Shown: positions 46,467-55,533 of the stretch, piece after piece
Numbering within the stretch: the first letter of the stretch is position 1
How the letters are laid out: each line of letters begins with the position of its first letter
Assembly (NCBI RefSeq): GCF_018614615.1
Contig: NZ_JAGGOK010000010.1
Span: 124,001-188,000 of the forward strand
Length of the DNA stretch: 64,000 nt
Direction of reading: 5' to 3'
Source of the DNA: Streptomyces sp. ISL-100
GTDB taxonomy: Bacteria; Actinomycetota; Actinomycetes; Streptomycetales; Streptomycetaceae
The notes under the pieces: model-generated
What the model was told of the DNA's origin: nothing
What the model saw: only the letters and a program-made list of their open reading frames with translations
Database searches by the model: none
Program-made: the position numbers and the translations under genes

Positions 46467-47527
46467 GCCGGGGCTCCTTCGGTTGCGCCTCCCGGGCGGC
46501 GGCGCAGCATCCACAGGAAGAACGGGCCGCCGGTGAGCGCCGTGAGTACGCCGACGGGGATGTCCTGGGGCGCCGCGACGGTACGGGCCGCCAGATCGGC
46601 CAGGACCAGGAAAACCGCACCGCCCAGCGCGGCGACGGGCAGCAGCCTGCGGTGTCCGGCGCCGACGGCCATGCGGGCGGCGTGCGGGAGCATCAGGCCG
46701 ACGAAGCCGATCGCGCCGCTGAAAGCGACGAGTACGCCGGTGAGCAGCGAGGCCAGGACGAAGACGGCGGCGCGGAAGCGGGCGGTGTCGAGGCCGAGGA
46801 CGGTGGCGCCCTCCTCACCCACCAGGAGCAGGTCGAGCGGCCGGGCGAGGGTGACGAGGAGGGCCGTACCGACGGCGAGGACGGTCGTGGGGAGCGCGAG
46901 CATGTCCCAGCGGGCGCTGCCGAGGCCGCCGAGGGTCCAGTAGAGGGCTTCTCTGAGGTGGTCGGCGCGGGCCGAGGTGACCATCAGAAGGCTGGTCAGG
47001 GCGGACAGGATGTACGAGACGGCGACTCCGGCGAGGACGAGGCGGCCGGTGGTCATGGCGCCGCCGCCGCGCGCGAGCCCGTACACGAGGACGAGTGAGC
47101 CGAGCGCGCCCGCGAAGGCGGCGAGCGGGACGGTGACGGTGGTGGCGAGGCCGGCACCCGCGCCCCCGCCGATGCCGAGGACTATGACGCCGACCGCGCC
47201 GACCGATGCCCCGGATGAGACGCCGAGGAGGAAGGGGTCGGCGAGCTGGTTGCGCACGAGGGCCTGGAGGACGGTGCCGATGACGGCGAGCCCGGCGCCG
47301 ACGACGGCGCCGAGCAGGACGCGCGGCAGCCGTACGTCGAGGACGATCGTGCGGTACGGGCCGGGGTCAGCGGCGCCGGTGACGATCTCCAGCACCTGCG
47401 TGGCGGGGATGCGTACCGAGCCGAGGGCGAGTCCCGCGACCGCCGCCGCGCCGAGCAGGGCGGTGAGCGCGGTGAGGAGGAGGGGGTAGCGGAGCCGCCC
47501 GCGGGTGGCGGGGGTCTTGCAGGTCAC
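46463..47527 (-). CDS. btuC: Vitamin B12 ABC transporter, permease (FecCD/BtuC type)
   Basis: 354 residues, ten predicted helices. FecCD motifs are RLPRVLLGAVVGAGLAVIG, LADPFLLGVSSGASVGAVG and GLMLPHAARMAVGAGHR (coupling to BtuD). GTG start at 47527, shortly after the binding-protein stop (about 13 bp). It forms the BtuC2D2 complex with the ATPase. Confidence 0.88.
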   Translation of the reverse strand: MTCKTPATRGRLRYPLLLTALTALLGAAAVAGLALGSVRIPATQVLEIVTGAADPGPYRTIVLDVRLPRVLLGAVVGAGLAVIGTVLQALVRNQLADPFLLGVSSGASVGAVGVIVLGIGGGAGAGLATTVTVPLAAFAGALGSLVLVYGLARGGGAMTTGRLVLAGVAVSYILSALTSLLMVTSARADHLREALYWTLGGLGSARWDMLALPTTVLAVGTALLVTLARPLDLLLVGEEGATVLGLDTARFRAAVFVLASLLTGVLVAFSGAIGFVGLMLPHAARMAVGAGHRRLLPVAALGGAVFLVLADLAARTVAAPQDIPVGVLTALTGGPFFLWMLRRRPGGATEGAPA

Positions 47528-47539
47528 TGCCGCCGCCCG

Positions 47540-48550
47540 CTACTTCTTGCGCTCGTTGAGTTCGGGGTGGAGCTGGCGCGCGAGAGTGTCTACGGCTGCG
47601 GGTGCGCGGACGCCGAGGACCATGTCGGAGAGGGGCAGGACGGCGAAGCGCTTGTTCTTGACGGCGGGGACGTCGGCGAGGGCCGGGTCGTCGAGGAGGC
47701 GCTGCTTCTTCTGGGCGACGGTGGTCCCGCCGTAGTCGAGGATGACGATCGTCTCGGGCTTGCGGTCCACGACGTTTTCCCAGGCGGCGTCGGCGAACGG
47801 CTTGGGGAGGTGGGCGAAGACGTTCTTGCCGCCCGCGCGCTTGATCATCTCGTTGCCGATGCCCGTGCCGCCGACGGTGGAAGCGGTCTTGTCGCCGCCG
47901 TCGTAGACGAAGACGGAGACGGGGTCGACGCCCGTCAGCTTCTTCTCGGTCGCGGCGTTGCCCTTCTTGGCGTCGGTGATCCAGCGCTCGGCGCGGTCGG
48001 TGACGCCGAAGGTGCGGCCGACTTCGCGGATCTCCTGGTAGAGGGCGTCCATCGAGGTCTTGCCGTCGGCGCAGTATTCGGTGTTCAGGCGGGAGTTGAT
48101 GCCGGACTTCTTCAGTGTCTCGCGGCTGCGGCCGTCGCCGGCGGAGAAGGCGGAAGCGTAACCGCCGTACACGAAGTCGGGGTTGGTGGCGAGCAGCTTC
48201 TCGTACGACGGGTACTCCTTGGCCAGCACAGGGGTGGCCTTGTACTCCTTCTCGTACTTGGGGAGGACCTTGTCGTCGAGGTAGGCGGTCCCGGCGAGGG
48301 ACTTGGCGAGGCCGAGCTCCAGCATCACCTCGGTGACGTGCTGGTTCATGGTGACGACGCGGGTGGGGGCTGCGGTGTAGGTGGTCTTCACGCCGCAGTT
48401 GGTGACGGTGTAGGGGAAGCCGGCGGCGGCCTTTGCCGCGGGCGCGGGCTGTTCCTCGGCCGCGGTGCAGGCGGTGAGGGGGAGCAGGGCGGCGGTGGCG
48501 GTGGCGGTGGCTATGAGCGCGCGGCGGGTACGGCGGGTACGGCTGGACAC
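47540..48550 (-). CDS. btuF: Vitamin B12-binding lipoprotein (BtuF-like)
   Basis: 336 residues. The signal peptide has lipobox LTAC (Cys28), so it is a lipoprotein that captures ligand outside the membrane and hands it to BtuC. The class III binding-protein fold shows as TRVVTMNQHVTEVMLELGL and NPDFVYGGYASAF. Siderophores would also fit the fold; the riboswitch in its leader argues for a corrinoid. First gene of btuFCD. Confidence 0.88.
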   Translation of the reverse strand: MSSRTRRTRRALIATATATAALLPLTACTAAEEQPAPAAKAAAGFPYTVTNCGVKTTYTAAPTRVVTMNQHVTEVMLELGLAKSLAGTAYLDDKVLPKYEKEYKATPVLAKEYPSYEKLLATNPDFVYGGYASAFSAGDGRSRETLKKSGINSRLNTEYCADGKTSMDALYQEIREVGRTFGVTDRAERWITDAKKGNAATEKKLTGVDPVSVFVYDGGDKTASTVGGTGIGNEMIKRAGGKNVFAHLPKPFADAAWENVVDRKPETIVILDYGGTTVAQKKQRLLDDPALADVPAVKNKRFAVLPLSDMVLGVRAPAAVDTLARQLHPELNERKK

Positions 48551-48601
48551 AGTGGTGCCTCCTCCGGGGGATTTCCTCGTCCCCTGGTCGGTGGTGAAGA
48601 A

Positions 48602-48725
48602 GGCGGCAGGTCAGTTCCTGGCTTCCAGGCGGAGCTCAAGGCGCTTGATGAGCGTGGCTGAGCGCGGCCTGGTCACAGTGGCGGGACCGTGCCGGATTCA
48701 CACCGGCTTCCTGAGTCCTGCCGCC
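48602..48725 (-). promoter_or_regulatory. Cobalamin riboswitch
   Basis: Read on the minus strand: GGCGGCAGG begins P1 and CCTGCCGCC ends it (48602-48610 with 48717-48725). Inside are AGGAAGCCGGTGTGAATCC, GGCACGGTCCCGCCACTGTG and, near the 3' end, GAAGCCAGGAACTGACCTGC. These are the conserved B12-box and core strings of cobalamin aptamers. It lies about 50 bp before btuF and should repress the transporter when B12 is abundant. Confidence 0.95.
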
Positions 48726-48764
48726 CGGGTCGTGCACAGTCTGTCAGTGCGTCCGGTGTCGTGG

Positions 48765-49403
48765 TCATTCGGGCCAGGCGGAGTTCTGGATGGTCTCGAC
48801 GAAGTCACCGCGCTCGTAACCCGGCACGAAGTGCTCCAGTACGGACTTGACGTTGCCGAAGGTGGTGTCGGGCTTGGGGGCGATGCCTTCGGTGAAGGCG
48901 GCGAGGATGCGCTTCTTGAAGTCGGGGCGGGGGTGCAGGGCGGTGATCGCGGCGCGGTCGTCCGGGGAGATGTCGTCGTAGCCGATGCCGAGTACGTCGT
49001 ACTCCACCCCGGCGGTGACGAGAGCGACCTCCGGCTCCATGAACTGCGGGATGCCGGGCGTGGTGTGCAGGGCGATGGCCGTCCAGACGCGGCGGATGCC
49101 GTCCTCGGGGACGCCGTGGCTCTGGAGGAAGCGGCGGGCCTCGTCGGCGCTGTCGACCTCGAAGCGGCGGCCGCTGGTGCGGAGCTCCTGGTTGAGGCCG
49201 AGGTCGTGGAACATGGCGCCGATGTAGAGGAGTTCGGGGTCGAAGTTCAGGGCGCGGGTGCGGCCCTGGAGGCTGCCGAACCAGAACACTCTGCGGGAGT
49301 GGTGCTAGATCAGCTCGGTTGTCGTGTCGCGGACGAGTTCGGTGGCGGCGGAGGCGAGGTGGGTGTCGGGGGCGGTGATTCCGGCGGCGGTTTTGTTGGT
49401 CAT
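48765..49403 (-). pseudogene. HD-domain hydrolase interrupted by an in-frame amber codon
   Basis: Read from ATG 49403, the frame encodes MTNKTAAGITAPDTHLAS... ELI, then TAG at 49307-49305 (codon 33), then HHSRRVFWFGSLQGR without any frame change. The rest, about 180 codons, has the HD-domain features (LYIGAMFHDLGLN, IALHTTPGIP) to the stop at 48765. Family members seem to have a Tyr (TAC) in this position. The break is therefore one base: a nonsense mutation, a sequencing error or, less likely, read-through. Downstream GTG at 49289 could restart translation. Confidence 0.8.
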
Positions 49404-49736
49404 GGGGTCAGCTTGCGCGCGTGCGGGGCGGCGCCGCCATGTCCTCTGGGTCACCCTTCCCACACATCGGGACACGCGGGTCCCGGCTGCGGGTTGCGGC
49501 GGCGGGCTGCGGGTCCGGGCTGCCGCTGCGCGGGGTGTCTTCCCCACCCCGCCCCTTCCCGAACTGGGGCAAGCCCCAGACCCCGGGACGCCCTGCGGGC
49601 GTGTCCTCAAACGCCGGACGGGCTGAAAAGTCAGCCCCTCCGGCGCTTGAGGAGCGAGGTCTGGGGCAGCGCCCCAGTGCAGGAAGGGCGGGGGTGGGGA
49701 ACAAGCCCCGCAAGGCGCACGCTCTAACCTCTGGGC
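49404..49736. other. Intergenic region holding palindromic element copy B
   Basis: A 333-bp gap between the divergent HD pseudogene and GlxA-type gene. Most of it is the palindromic element (49521-49717). Confidence 0.6.
49521..49717. repeat. Interspersed palindromic element, copy B (complete)
   Basis: A long imperfect palindrome of about 195 bp. The left half GCGGGGTGTCTTCCCCACCCC, split by 2 bases from the consensus, has inverse GGGTGGGGAACAAGCCCCGC on the right. The inner TCCTCAAACGCCGGACGGGCT pairs with the right-half GCCCCTCCGGCGCTTGAGGA. The centre is TGA-AAAG-TCA at about 49623. This is the best-preserved of three copies. Confidence 0.8.
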
Positions 49737-50813
49737 ATGGCTCACTCAGTGGTGGTGTTCGCGTTCGACGGTGTGCGGCTCATGGATGTTTCCGCTCCGC
49801 TGGAGGTCTTCACCACCGCCGGGAACGGCTACACCGTGCGCGTCTGCACCCCCGACGGCCACGGCGTCACCACCTCCACCGGCCTCCGGATCGGCGCGGA
49901 CCTCGCGGCCGGGGACGTGGGCCGGGCCGACACCCTCGTCGTGCCGGGGGCCGTGGATGTGGGCGCGCTCCTGCGTACGCCGGGGCCAGTCGGCCAAGTC
50001 GCCGCGCTGGCAGCGGTGTCGGGGCGGGTGGCCGCCGTGTGCACGGGGGCGTTCGCGCTTGCCGCCGCCGGGCTGCTCCAGGGGCGGCGGGCGACGACGC
50101 ACTGGGAGCATGCCGCCGAGCTCGCCCGCCGGTTTCCCGAGGTGGCCGTGACGCCGGACGCCATCTACGTGCAGGACGGGCCGGTCTTCACCTCCGCCGG
50201 GGTGACCGCCGGCATCGACGTGTGCCTGGCCATGGTCGAGCAGGACCGGGGGCCCGAGGAAGCCCGGCGCGTGGCGCGCGACCTTGTGGTGTTCCTCCAG
50301 CGGCCCGGCGGCCAGTCGCAGTTCTCCGCCGCGTCCCGTACGCCCCCGACCCGCCATCCGCTCGTACGCCCGCTGCTCGACGCTGTCGCCGCCGACCCGG
50401 CGGCCGATCACAGCCTGCGGGCAATGGCCCGCAGCGCCGGCGTGAGCACGCGCCACCTGACGCGGCTGTTCCGGGAGCAGACGGGCACCTCGCCCGCCGG
50501 GTTCGTGGAGAGCGTACGGCTGGAGGCGGCACGCATCCTGCTGGAGGCGGGCGCCGGGGTCACCGCGGCGGCCGCGCGCAGTGGCATCGGCAGCGACGAG
50601 AGCCTGCGCCGGGCCTTCGCCCGGCACTTCGGGGTGACCCCGTCCGCGTACGCCGCACGCTTCCGCAGTACGGCCGTGGGCGACAGCAGCGGCAGCGGCG
50701 GTTACGCCTCGACCTTGACTTCTTCCTCCGTGATCACGCCGTCCACGATGCGGAACGAACGGAACTGGAACGGGCCCGCATCGTCCTTGTCCGCCGTGGA
50801 CACCAGGACGTAG
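49737..50813 (+). CDS. GlxA-family AraC-type transcriptional regulator
   Basis: 358 residues. The N-terminal DJ-1/PfpI-like amidotransferase domain (AVCTGAFALAAAGLLQGRRATTHW) and C-terminal AraC helix-turn-helix (SLRAMARSAGVSTRHLTRLF and RRAFARHFGVTPSAYAARFR) are complete by about 50680. The frame then runs about 35 more codons over the 3' end of the convergent mec gene (112-bp overlap), with low-quality Ser/Thr-rich sequence. The expected stop near 50690 is missing. Targets are unknown. Confidence 0.85.
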   Translation: MAHSVVVFAFDGVRLMDVSAPLEVFTTAGNGYTVRVCTPDGHGVTTSTGLRIGADLAAGDVGRADTLVVPGAVDVGALLRTPGPVGQVAALAAVSGRVAAVCTGAFALAAAGLLQGRRATTHWEHAAELARRFPEVAVTPDAIYVQDGPVFTSAGVTAGIDVCLAMVEQDRGPEEARRVARDLVVFLQRPGGQSQFSAASRTPPTRHPLVRPLLDAVAADPAADHSLRAMARSAGVSTRHLTRLFREQTGTSPAGFVESVRLEAARILLEAGAGVTAAAARSGIGSDESLRRAFARHFGVTPSAYAARFRSTAVGDSSGSGGYASTLTSSSVITPSTMRNERNWNGPASSLSAVDTRT

Positions 50814-51118
50814 TGCGCGCCGGGCTCGTTCGCGTAGCTGATGTCCGTCCGCGACGGGTAGGCCTCGGTCGCCGTGTGCGAGTGGTAGATGATCACCGGC
50901 TCTTCGTCCCGGTCGTCCATCTCGCGATAGAGCTTCAGCAGATCCTGCGAGTCGAACTCGTAGAACGTGGGCGAGCGGGCGGCGTTCAGCATCGGGATGA
51001 AGCGCTCGGGGCGCCCGGACCCGGCCGGACCCGCGACCACGCCGCACGCCTCGTCGGGGTGGTCGGCGCGGGCGTGCGCGACGATCTGGTCGTACAGGGC
51101 CTGGGAAAGGGTCAGCAT
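50702..51118 (-). CDS. mec: CysO-cysteine peptidase Mec (JAMM metallopeptidase)
   Basis: 138 residues. The JAMM motif is intact: Glu in HPDEACGVVAG, then IIYHSHTATEAYPSRTD, where H-x-H-x10-D binds zinc. In M. tuberculosis the homologue releases cysteine from the CysO adduct made by CysM. It lies 5.3 kb from cysO, separated by the B12 genes, yet is in the same direction. It could also trim the two residues after GG in CysO. Confidence 0.9.
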   Translation of the reverse strand: MLTLSQALYDQIVAHARADHPDEACGVVAGPAGSGRPERFIPMLNAARSPTFYEFDSQDLLKLYREMDDRDEEPVIIYHSHTATEAYPSRTDISYANEPGAHYVLVSTADKDDAGPFQFRSFRIVDGVITEEEVKVEA

Positions 51119-51138
51119 GGGCCCCAGGATAAGCAAAG

Positions 51139-51175
51139 GGTCCCGCCCGTACCGAGGGGTGGTACGGGCGGGACC
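51139..51175 (-). terminator. Strong terminator after the amino-acid permease
   Basis: A perfect 15-bp stem (GGTCCCGCCCGTACC with GGTACGGGCGGGACC) and 7-nt loop, between the permease stop and mec start. Confidence 0.88.
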
Positions 51176-51198
51176 GCATGCTGGACTCCCAGGAGGGG

Positions 51199-52656
51199 TT
51201 ACGCCTTCGGCTCGACGCTCTGCGACGCCGACGCCGACGCGCGCTTCTTCAGCACCAGCCACGAAACGCCCAGCAGCAGCGCCCACAGCGGCGCGCAGTA
51301 CAGCGAGATCCGCGCGTCCTTGTCGATGCCCATCATCACGATGACCATGCCGATGAAGAGCAGGGCGAACCAGCTCGTGTACGGCGCTCCCGGGGCCCGG
51401 AAGGAGGACTTCGGCAGCTCGCCGCGGTCGGACTTGGCGCGGTAGCGGATCTGGCTGACCAGGATCATGATCCAGGCCCACATGCCGGAGATGGTCGCGA
51501 AGGAGACGACGTAGTTGAACGCCTCGCCCGGCCACTGGTAGTTGATCCACACACCGACCAGCATCAGGGCGGCGGAGAAGGACGTGCCCGCCAGCGGCAG
51601 GCCGTTCTTGGTCAGCTTGGTGAAGAACTTCGGGCCCTGGCCGTTGAGCGCGAGGTCGCGCAGCATGCGGCCGGTGGAGTACATGCCCGAGTTGCAGGAG
51701 GACAGGGCGGCGGTGAGGACCACGAAGTTGACGATGGCCGCGCCGACGCCGAGGCCCATCTTCTCGAAGGCCGCCACGAACGGCGAGACGCCCGGCTGGA
51801 AGTGGGTCCACGGGACGACCGAAAGGATCATGATCAGCGCGCCGACGTAGAAGACGGCGATGCGCCACGGGACGGTGTTGATGGCCTTGGGCAGGACCGT
51901 CTTCGGGTCCTTGGCCTCGCCTGCGGTGACGCCGACCAGCTCGACGGCGAGGAAGGCGAACATGACCAGCTGGAGGGTCATCAGCGTCTGGCCGATGCCG
52001 TTGGGGAAGAAGCCGCCCTGGTCCCAGAGCATGGTCACCGAGGCGGTGTCACCGGCGTCGGAGAAGCCGATGGTGAGGATGCCGGCGCAGATCAGGATCA
52101 TGCCGACGATCGCGGTCACCTTGATCATCGAGAACCAGAACTCCAGCTCACCGAAGAGCTTCACGGAGATCAGGTTCACGCAGAAGAGGAGGACCGTGAA
52201 GATCAGGGCGAAGACCCACTGCGGCTGATCGGTCCAGCCGTCCGTGTTCTTGGTCCAGTACTGCATGTACTCGGAGGCCGCGGTGACCTCGGTGATGCCG
52301 GTGACGACCCAGAAGAGCCAGTACGTCCAGCCGGTCACGAAGCCCGCGAAGGGGCCGACGAACTCGCGGGCGTACTCCGAGAAGGACCCGGAGACCGGGC
52401 GGTACATGAGGAGCTCGCCGAGCGCCCGCATGATGAAGAAGATGACCAGGCCGGCCATGGCGTAGGCCAGGATCAGGCTGGGGCCCGCGATGGAGATGCC
52501 CTTGCCGGCGCCGAGGAAGAGGCCGGTGCCGATGGCGCCGCCGATCGCGATCATCTGGATCTGGCGGGCGCCGAGTCCGCGCTGGTAACCCTCGCCGGAT
52601 GTTGCGCCTTCGGCCTCACTGCCGTCGTGCTGTTTGTCGACCTGCACTGAGGTCAT
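51199..52656 (-). CDS. Amino-acid permease (APC superfamily)
   Basis: 485 residues and twelve helices. The AAT family motif is GARQIQMIAIGGAIGTGLFLG near the N-terminus, with FIMRALGELL and PVSGSFSEYA following. Closest in appearance to ProY/CycA/GabP-type permeases. It imports amino acids with protons; the specific substrate is not known. The ATG at 52656 is in agreement with family starts. Confidence 0.9.
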   Translation of the reverse strand: MTSVQVDKQHDGSEAEGATSGEGYQRGLGARQIQMIAIGGAIGTGLFLGAGKGISIAGPSLILAYAMAGLVIFFIMRALGELLMYRPVSGSFSEYAREFVGPFAGFVTGWTYWLFWVVTGITEVTAASEYMQYWTKNTDGWTDQPQWVFALIFTVLLFCVNLISVKLFGELEFWFSMIKVTAIVGMILICAGILTIGFSDAGDTASVTMLWDQGGFFPNGIGQTLMTLQLVMFAFLAVELVGVTAGEAKDPKTVLPKAINTVPWRIAVFYVGALIMILSVVPWTHFQPGVSPFVAAFEKMGLGVGAAIVNFVVLTAALSSCNSGMYSTGRMLRDLALNGQGPKFFTKLTKNGLPLAGTSFSAALMLVGVWINYQWPGEAFNYVVSFATISGMWAWIMILVSQIRYRAKSDRGELPKSSFRAPGAPYTSWFALLFIGMVIVMMGIDKDARISLYCAPLWALLLGVSWLVLKKRASASASQSVEPKA

Positions 52657-53002
52657 GGTGTATCGCGCCTTTCTCCATGCCGATCCGGCCTTGAGCGGCT
52701 CGGATCGACTGTGACGATCCTTTGAGGGGCGGACCCCCGGATGTGGGATGGAGTGCGGGCCGGCGGTCAGCCGGCGTCAGCGCCCCCGGGCACAGGGGTG
52801 GCGTCCCCGGGCGGTCGTGAAGATTTATCACGCTCGCAACAGTGATCCACTGCGCCCAATGTGGCGCACACCACTGGAAAAATGGAACAAATAACGCCTG
52901 GGGCGGCAAAGAGGCCCCAGGCGTTAATGCGATCGTTATCCGGATTTGAGTGTCCGTTGAGCGAACGCCATGATCGATATGTCCGGACAGATCAGGTCAT
53001 AG
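52657..53002. other. Permease promoter region and DUF2017 terminator
   Basis: A 346-bp gap. It contains the hairpin at 52893-52925 and, nearer the permease, an AT-rich segment around 52825-52885 that is probably its promoter. No riboswitch or gene was recognised. Confidence 0.5.
52893..52925 (-). terminator. Terminator of the clpS-DUF2017 transcript
   Basis: AACGCCTGGGGC pairs perfectly with GCCCCAGGCGTT around a 9-nt loop. On the minus strand it is followed by ATTTGTTCCATTTTT, a true T-rich tail. Confidence 0.85.
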
Positions 53003-53614
53003 TCACGGCATAAGCGTTTCGACGAGGCTTTCCTGGAGCGCGCCGAGCCACAGATACGCCATCACCATCGGCTTGCGCGGGTCGGAGTCCGGCAGCCGGT
53101 AGAGCTCGCCCGTCTCGTCGCCCTCGTCCTCGTCGGTGACCTCCAGGCGGGTGCCTATGGTCAGCCGCAGATCGTTGAGCGCGCCGAGCCAGCGCTTGCA
53201 CTCGTCGTCCGTGAGCTTGAGTACGGCGCCGCCCTCACCGGCGGTGTTCAGCGAATCGAGGCTGCGTACGACCGCGAGGGCGTCCTCGCGCTTGCGCTCG
53301 CGCAGGTCGTTCTCGGTGAAACGCCGGAACTCGGCCGAGTTGGCGCGCACCTCGCGCTCGTGCGCGTCGTCGGGATCGGCCTGCGGATCGCCGTACGCGT
53401 CGGGGAAGAGCCGGGCCAGCGCCGGATCGGACGGTGCCTCGCTCGGCCCCTGCGCGAACAGTGCGGCCAGCGGGTCCCCGCCCGCCGTCGGCTGCTCGCC
53501 GGGACCGACCAGCTCAAGCAGTTGTACGGCCAGGCTGCGCAGGATCGAGATCTCGACCTCGTCGAGCACGACGGCCGCGCCGCCGCCCGGGATCTCCTCG
53601 AAGAGCCCGGCCAT
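53003..53614 (-). CDS. DUF2017 domain protein
   Basis: 203 residues. [28 protein letters not shown] is the typical DUF2017 start (here split after 20 residues as [20 protein letters not shown]). Acidic, helical, soluble, of unknown function. Always found after clpS in actinobacteria, so a link to N-end-rule degradation is suspected. Its ATG overlaps the clpS stop (ATGA). Confidence 0.88.
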   Translation of the reverse strand: MAGLFEEIPGGGAAVVLDEVEISILRSLAVQLLELVGPGEQPTAGGDPLAALFAQGPSEAPSDPALARLFPDAYGDPQADPDDAHEREVRANSAEFRRFTENDLRERKREDALAVVRSLDSLNTAGEGGAVLKLTDDECKRWLGALNDLRLTIGTRLEVTDEDEGDETGELYRLPDSDPRKPMVMAYLWLGALQESLVETLMP

Positions 53615-53928
53615 CAGCCGCGGTCCTGAGTGAGCGTGGCCCAGAGCCCGAAGCCGTGCATCGCCTGCACGTCGCGCTCCATCTCCTCGCGGCTGCCGCT
53701 GGATACGACCGCGCGGCCCTTGTGATGGACGTCGAGCATCAGCTTGTGCGCCTTGTCCTTGGAGTAGCCGAAGTAGCTCTGGAAGACGTACTCGACATAG
53801 CTCATGAGATTGACGGGGTCGTTGTGGACCAGCGTCACCCAGGGGACGTCCGGTTCGGGGACGGCGGAGGTTTCCTCGGCCGACTCTGGGCGTTCGATCT
53901 CTACGGGAGCCGTACTCACTTGTCCCAT
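53614..53928 (-). CDS. clpS: Clp protease adaptor ClpS
   Basis: 104 residues. Conserved [19 protein letters not shown] and [20 protein letters not shown]; the former forms the pocket that binds N-terminal Leu, Phe, Tyr or Trp. It delivers N-degron substrates to ClpC/ClpA. An extra N-terminal acidic region (~30 residues) is normal for actinobacteria. Overlaps DUF2017 by one base; divergent from pncB. Confidence 0.93.
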   Translation of the reverse strand: MGQVSTAPVEIERPESAEETSAVPEPDVPWVTLVHNDPVNLMSYVEYVFQSYFGYSKDKAHKLMLDVHHKGRAVVSSGSREEMERDVQAMHGFGLWATLTQDRG

Positions 53929-54009
53929 GGTGCCACCGGTCAGGGGCCATCGCACAAACGGCCACGTAGAAATCGTCACTCTGACGAGATTGGGGGTAGC
54001 ATCCTTGCC

Positions 54010-55338
54010 ATGAACACTGCGGACCTTGGGCTGCCGGTGGATGTGCCGTCGACAGCGCTCTTCACCGACCAGTACGAGTTCACGATGCTGCAGGCCGCCC
54101 TCAGGGCCGGCACCGCCGACCGGCGCTCGGTCTTCGAGGTCTTCACCCGCAGACTGCCCGAAGGGCGCCGCTACGGCGTCGTCGCGGGCACCGGGCGGGT
54201 CCTGGACGCCGTGGAGAACTTCCGCTTCGACGCGGGCGTGCTGGGCTTCCTGCGCGAATACGCGATCGTCGACGAGCCGACGCTGGAGTGGCTCGCCTCG
54301 TACCGCTTCTCGGGCGACATCTGGGGCTATCCGGAGGGCGAGGTCTACTTCCCGGGCTCGCCGATCCTGCGCGTCGAGGGCAGCTTCGCGGAGTGCGTGC
54401 TGCTGGAGACGGTGATCCTTTCGATCCTCAACCACGACTCCGCCATCGCCGCCGCCGCCTCCCGGATGGCCGCGGCGGCGGGGAGCCGGCCGCTGATCGA
54501 GATGGGCGCCCGGCGTACGCACGAGCTGTCCGCCGTCGCCTCGTCGCGCGCGGCGTACGTCGGCGGCTTCAGCTCGACTTCGGACCTCGCGGCCGGTTTC
54601 CGGTACAACATCCCGACCGTCGGCACGAGCGCGCACGCCTTCACCCTGCTGCACGACAGTGAGCGCGACGCCTTCCAGGCGCAGGTCGCCTCGCTCGGCA
54701 GCGGTACGACCCTCCTGGTCGACACGTACGACGTCGCGCAGGCCGTCCGTACTGCCGTAGAGGTGGCCGGGACGGGCCTGGGCGCGGTCCGTATCGACTC
54801 GGGCGACCTGCTGCTGGTCGCGCACCGGGTGCGGCAGCAGCTGGACGAGCTGGGGGCCACCGGGACCCGGATCGTGGTGACCAGCGACCTCGACGAGTAC
54901 GCGATCGCCTCGCTGGCGGCGGCTCCGGTCGACGCGTACGGCGTGGGCACGCAGCTGGTCACGGGCAGCGGGCACCCCACCTGCTCCATGGTCTACAAGC
55001 TGGTCGCCAGGGCCGACTCGGCGGACCCGAAGGCTCCGCTCCAGCCGGTCGCGAAGAAGTCGACGGGCGGGAAGACGTCGATCGGCGGCCGCAAGTGGGC
55101 GGCGCGGCGGTTGGACGCGCACGGCGTCGCGGAGGCGGAGGTCGTCGGCACCGGCCTTGTGCCGCCCGAGCTGGCGGACCGGCAGCTGCTGGTCGAGCTG
55201 GTCAAGGGCGGCGATGTCGTGGCGCGCGAGCCGCTGGACGACGTACGCCGGCGGCACATCGCGGCGCGCGGCGCCCTGCCGATGTCCGCGGTGCAGTTGT
55301 CCAGGGGCGAGCCGGTGATCCCCACGGAGTACGCATGA
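54010..55338 (+). CDS. pncB: Nicotinate phosphoribosyltransferase
   Basis: 442 residues, full length. [14 protein letters not shown] at the N-terminus, catalytic His region [11 protein letters not shown] and [15 protein letters not shown]-site [10 protein letters not shown] and end-domain GVGTQLVTG. It converts nicotinate, ATP and PRPP to NaMN. The neighbouring pncA supplies nicotinate, making a two-gene NAD salvage module. ATG 54010 is about 80 bp from the divergent clpS start. Confidence 0.95.
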   Translation: MNTADLGLPVDVPSTALFTDQYEFTMLQAALRAGTADRRSVFEVFTRRLPEGRRYGVVAGTGRVLDAVENFRFDAGVLGFLREYAIVDEPTLEWLASYRFSGDIWGYPEGEVYFPGSPILRVEGSFAECVLLETVILSILNHDSAIAAAASRMAAAAGSRPLIEMGARRTHELSAVASSRAAYVGGFSSTSDLAAGFRYNIPTVGTSAHAFTLLHDSERDAFQAQVASLGSGTTLLVDTYDVAQAVRTAVEVAGTGLGAVRIDSGDLLLVAHRVRQQLDELGATGTRIVVTSDLDEYAIASLAAAPVDAYGVGTQLVTGSGHPTCSMVYKLVARADSADPKAPLQPVAKKSTGGKTSIGGRKWAARRLDAHGVAEAEVVGTGLVPPELADRQLLVELVKGGDVVAREPLDDVRRRHIAARGALPMSAVQLSRGEPVIPTEYA

Positions 55339-55533
55339 ACGGGGGGTGAGCGGGCAGCGGGAAGCGAGAGGGCGGGCGACGGGGGTCCGGTCGGCCCTCG
55401 CCGGCCGCCGCTGACCCTCGTCGGCCGTTTAGCAGCCAAAGGCCCCCTGCCGCAAGGCCGTTGGAATCTCTACTCTCGAACCATCACCCCACAGCGGACA
55501 CCCGCCGCCGAATCCCCACTGAAGGGCCCCGCC

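Noticed and set aside
45690-48550. Siderophore/heme transporter
   Set aside because: The proteins alone would fit, but the clear cobalamin riboswitch in the leader makes vitamin B12 much more likely.
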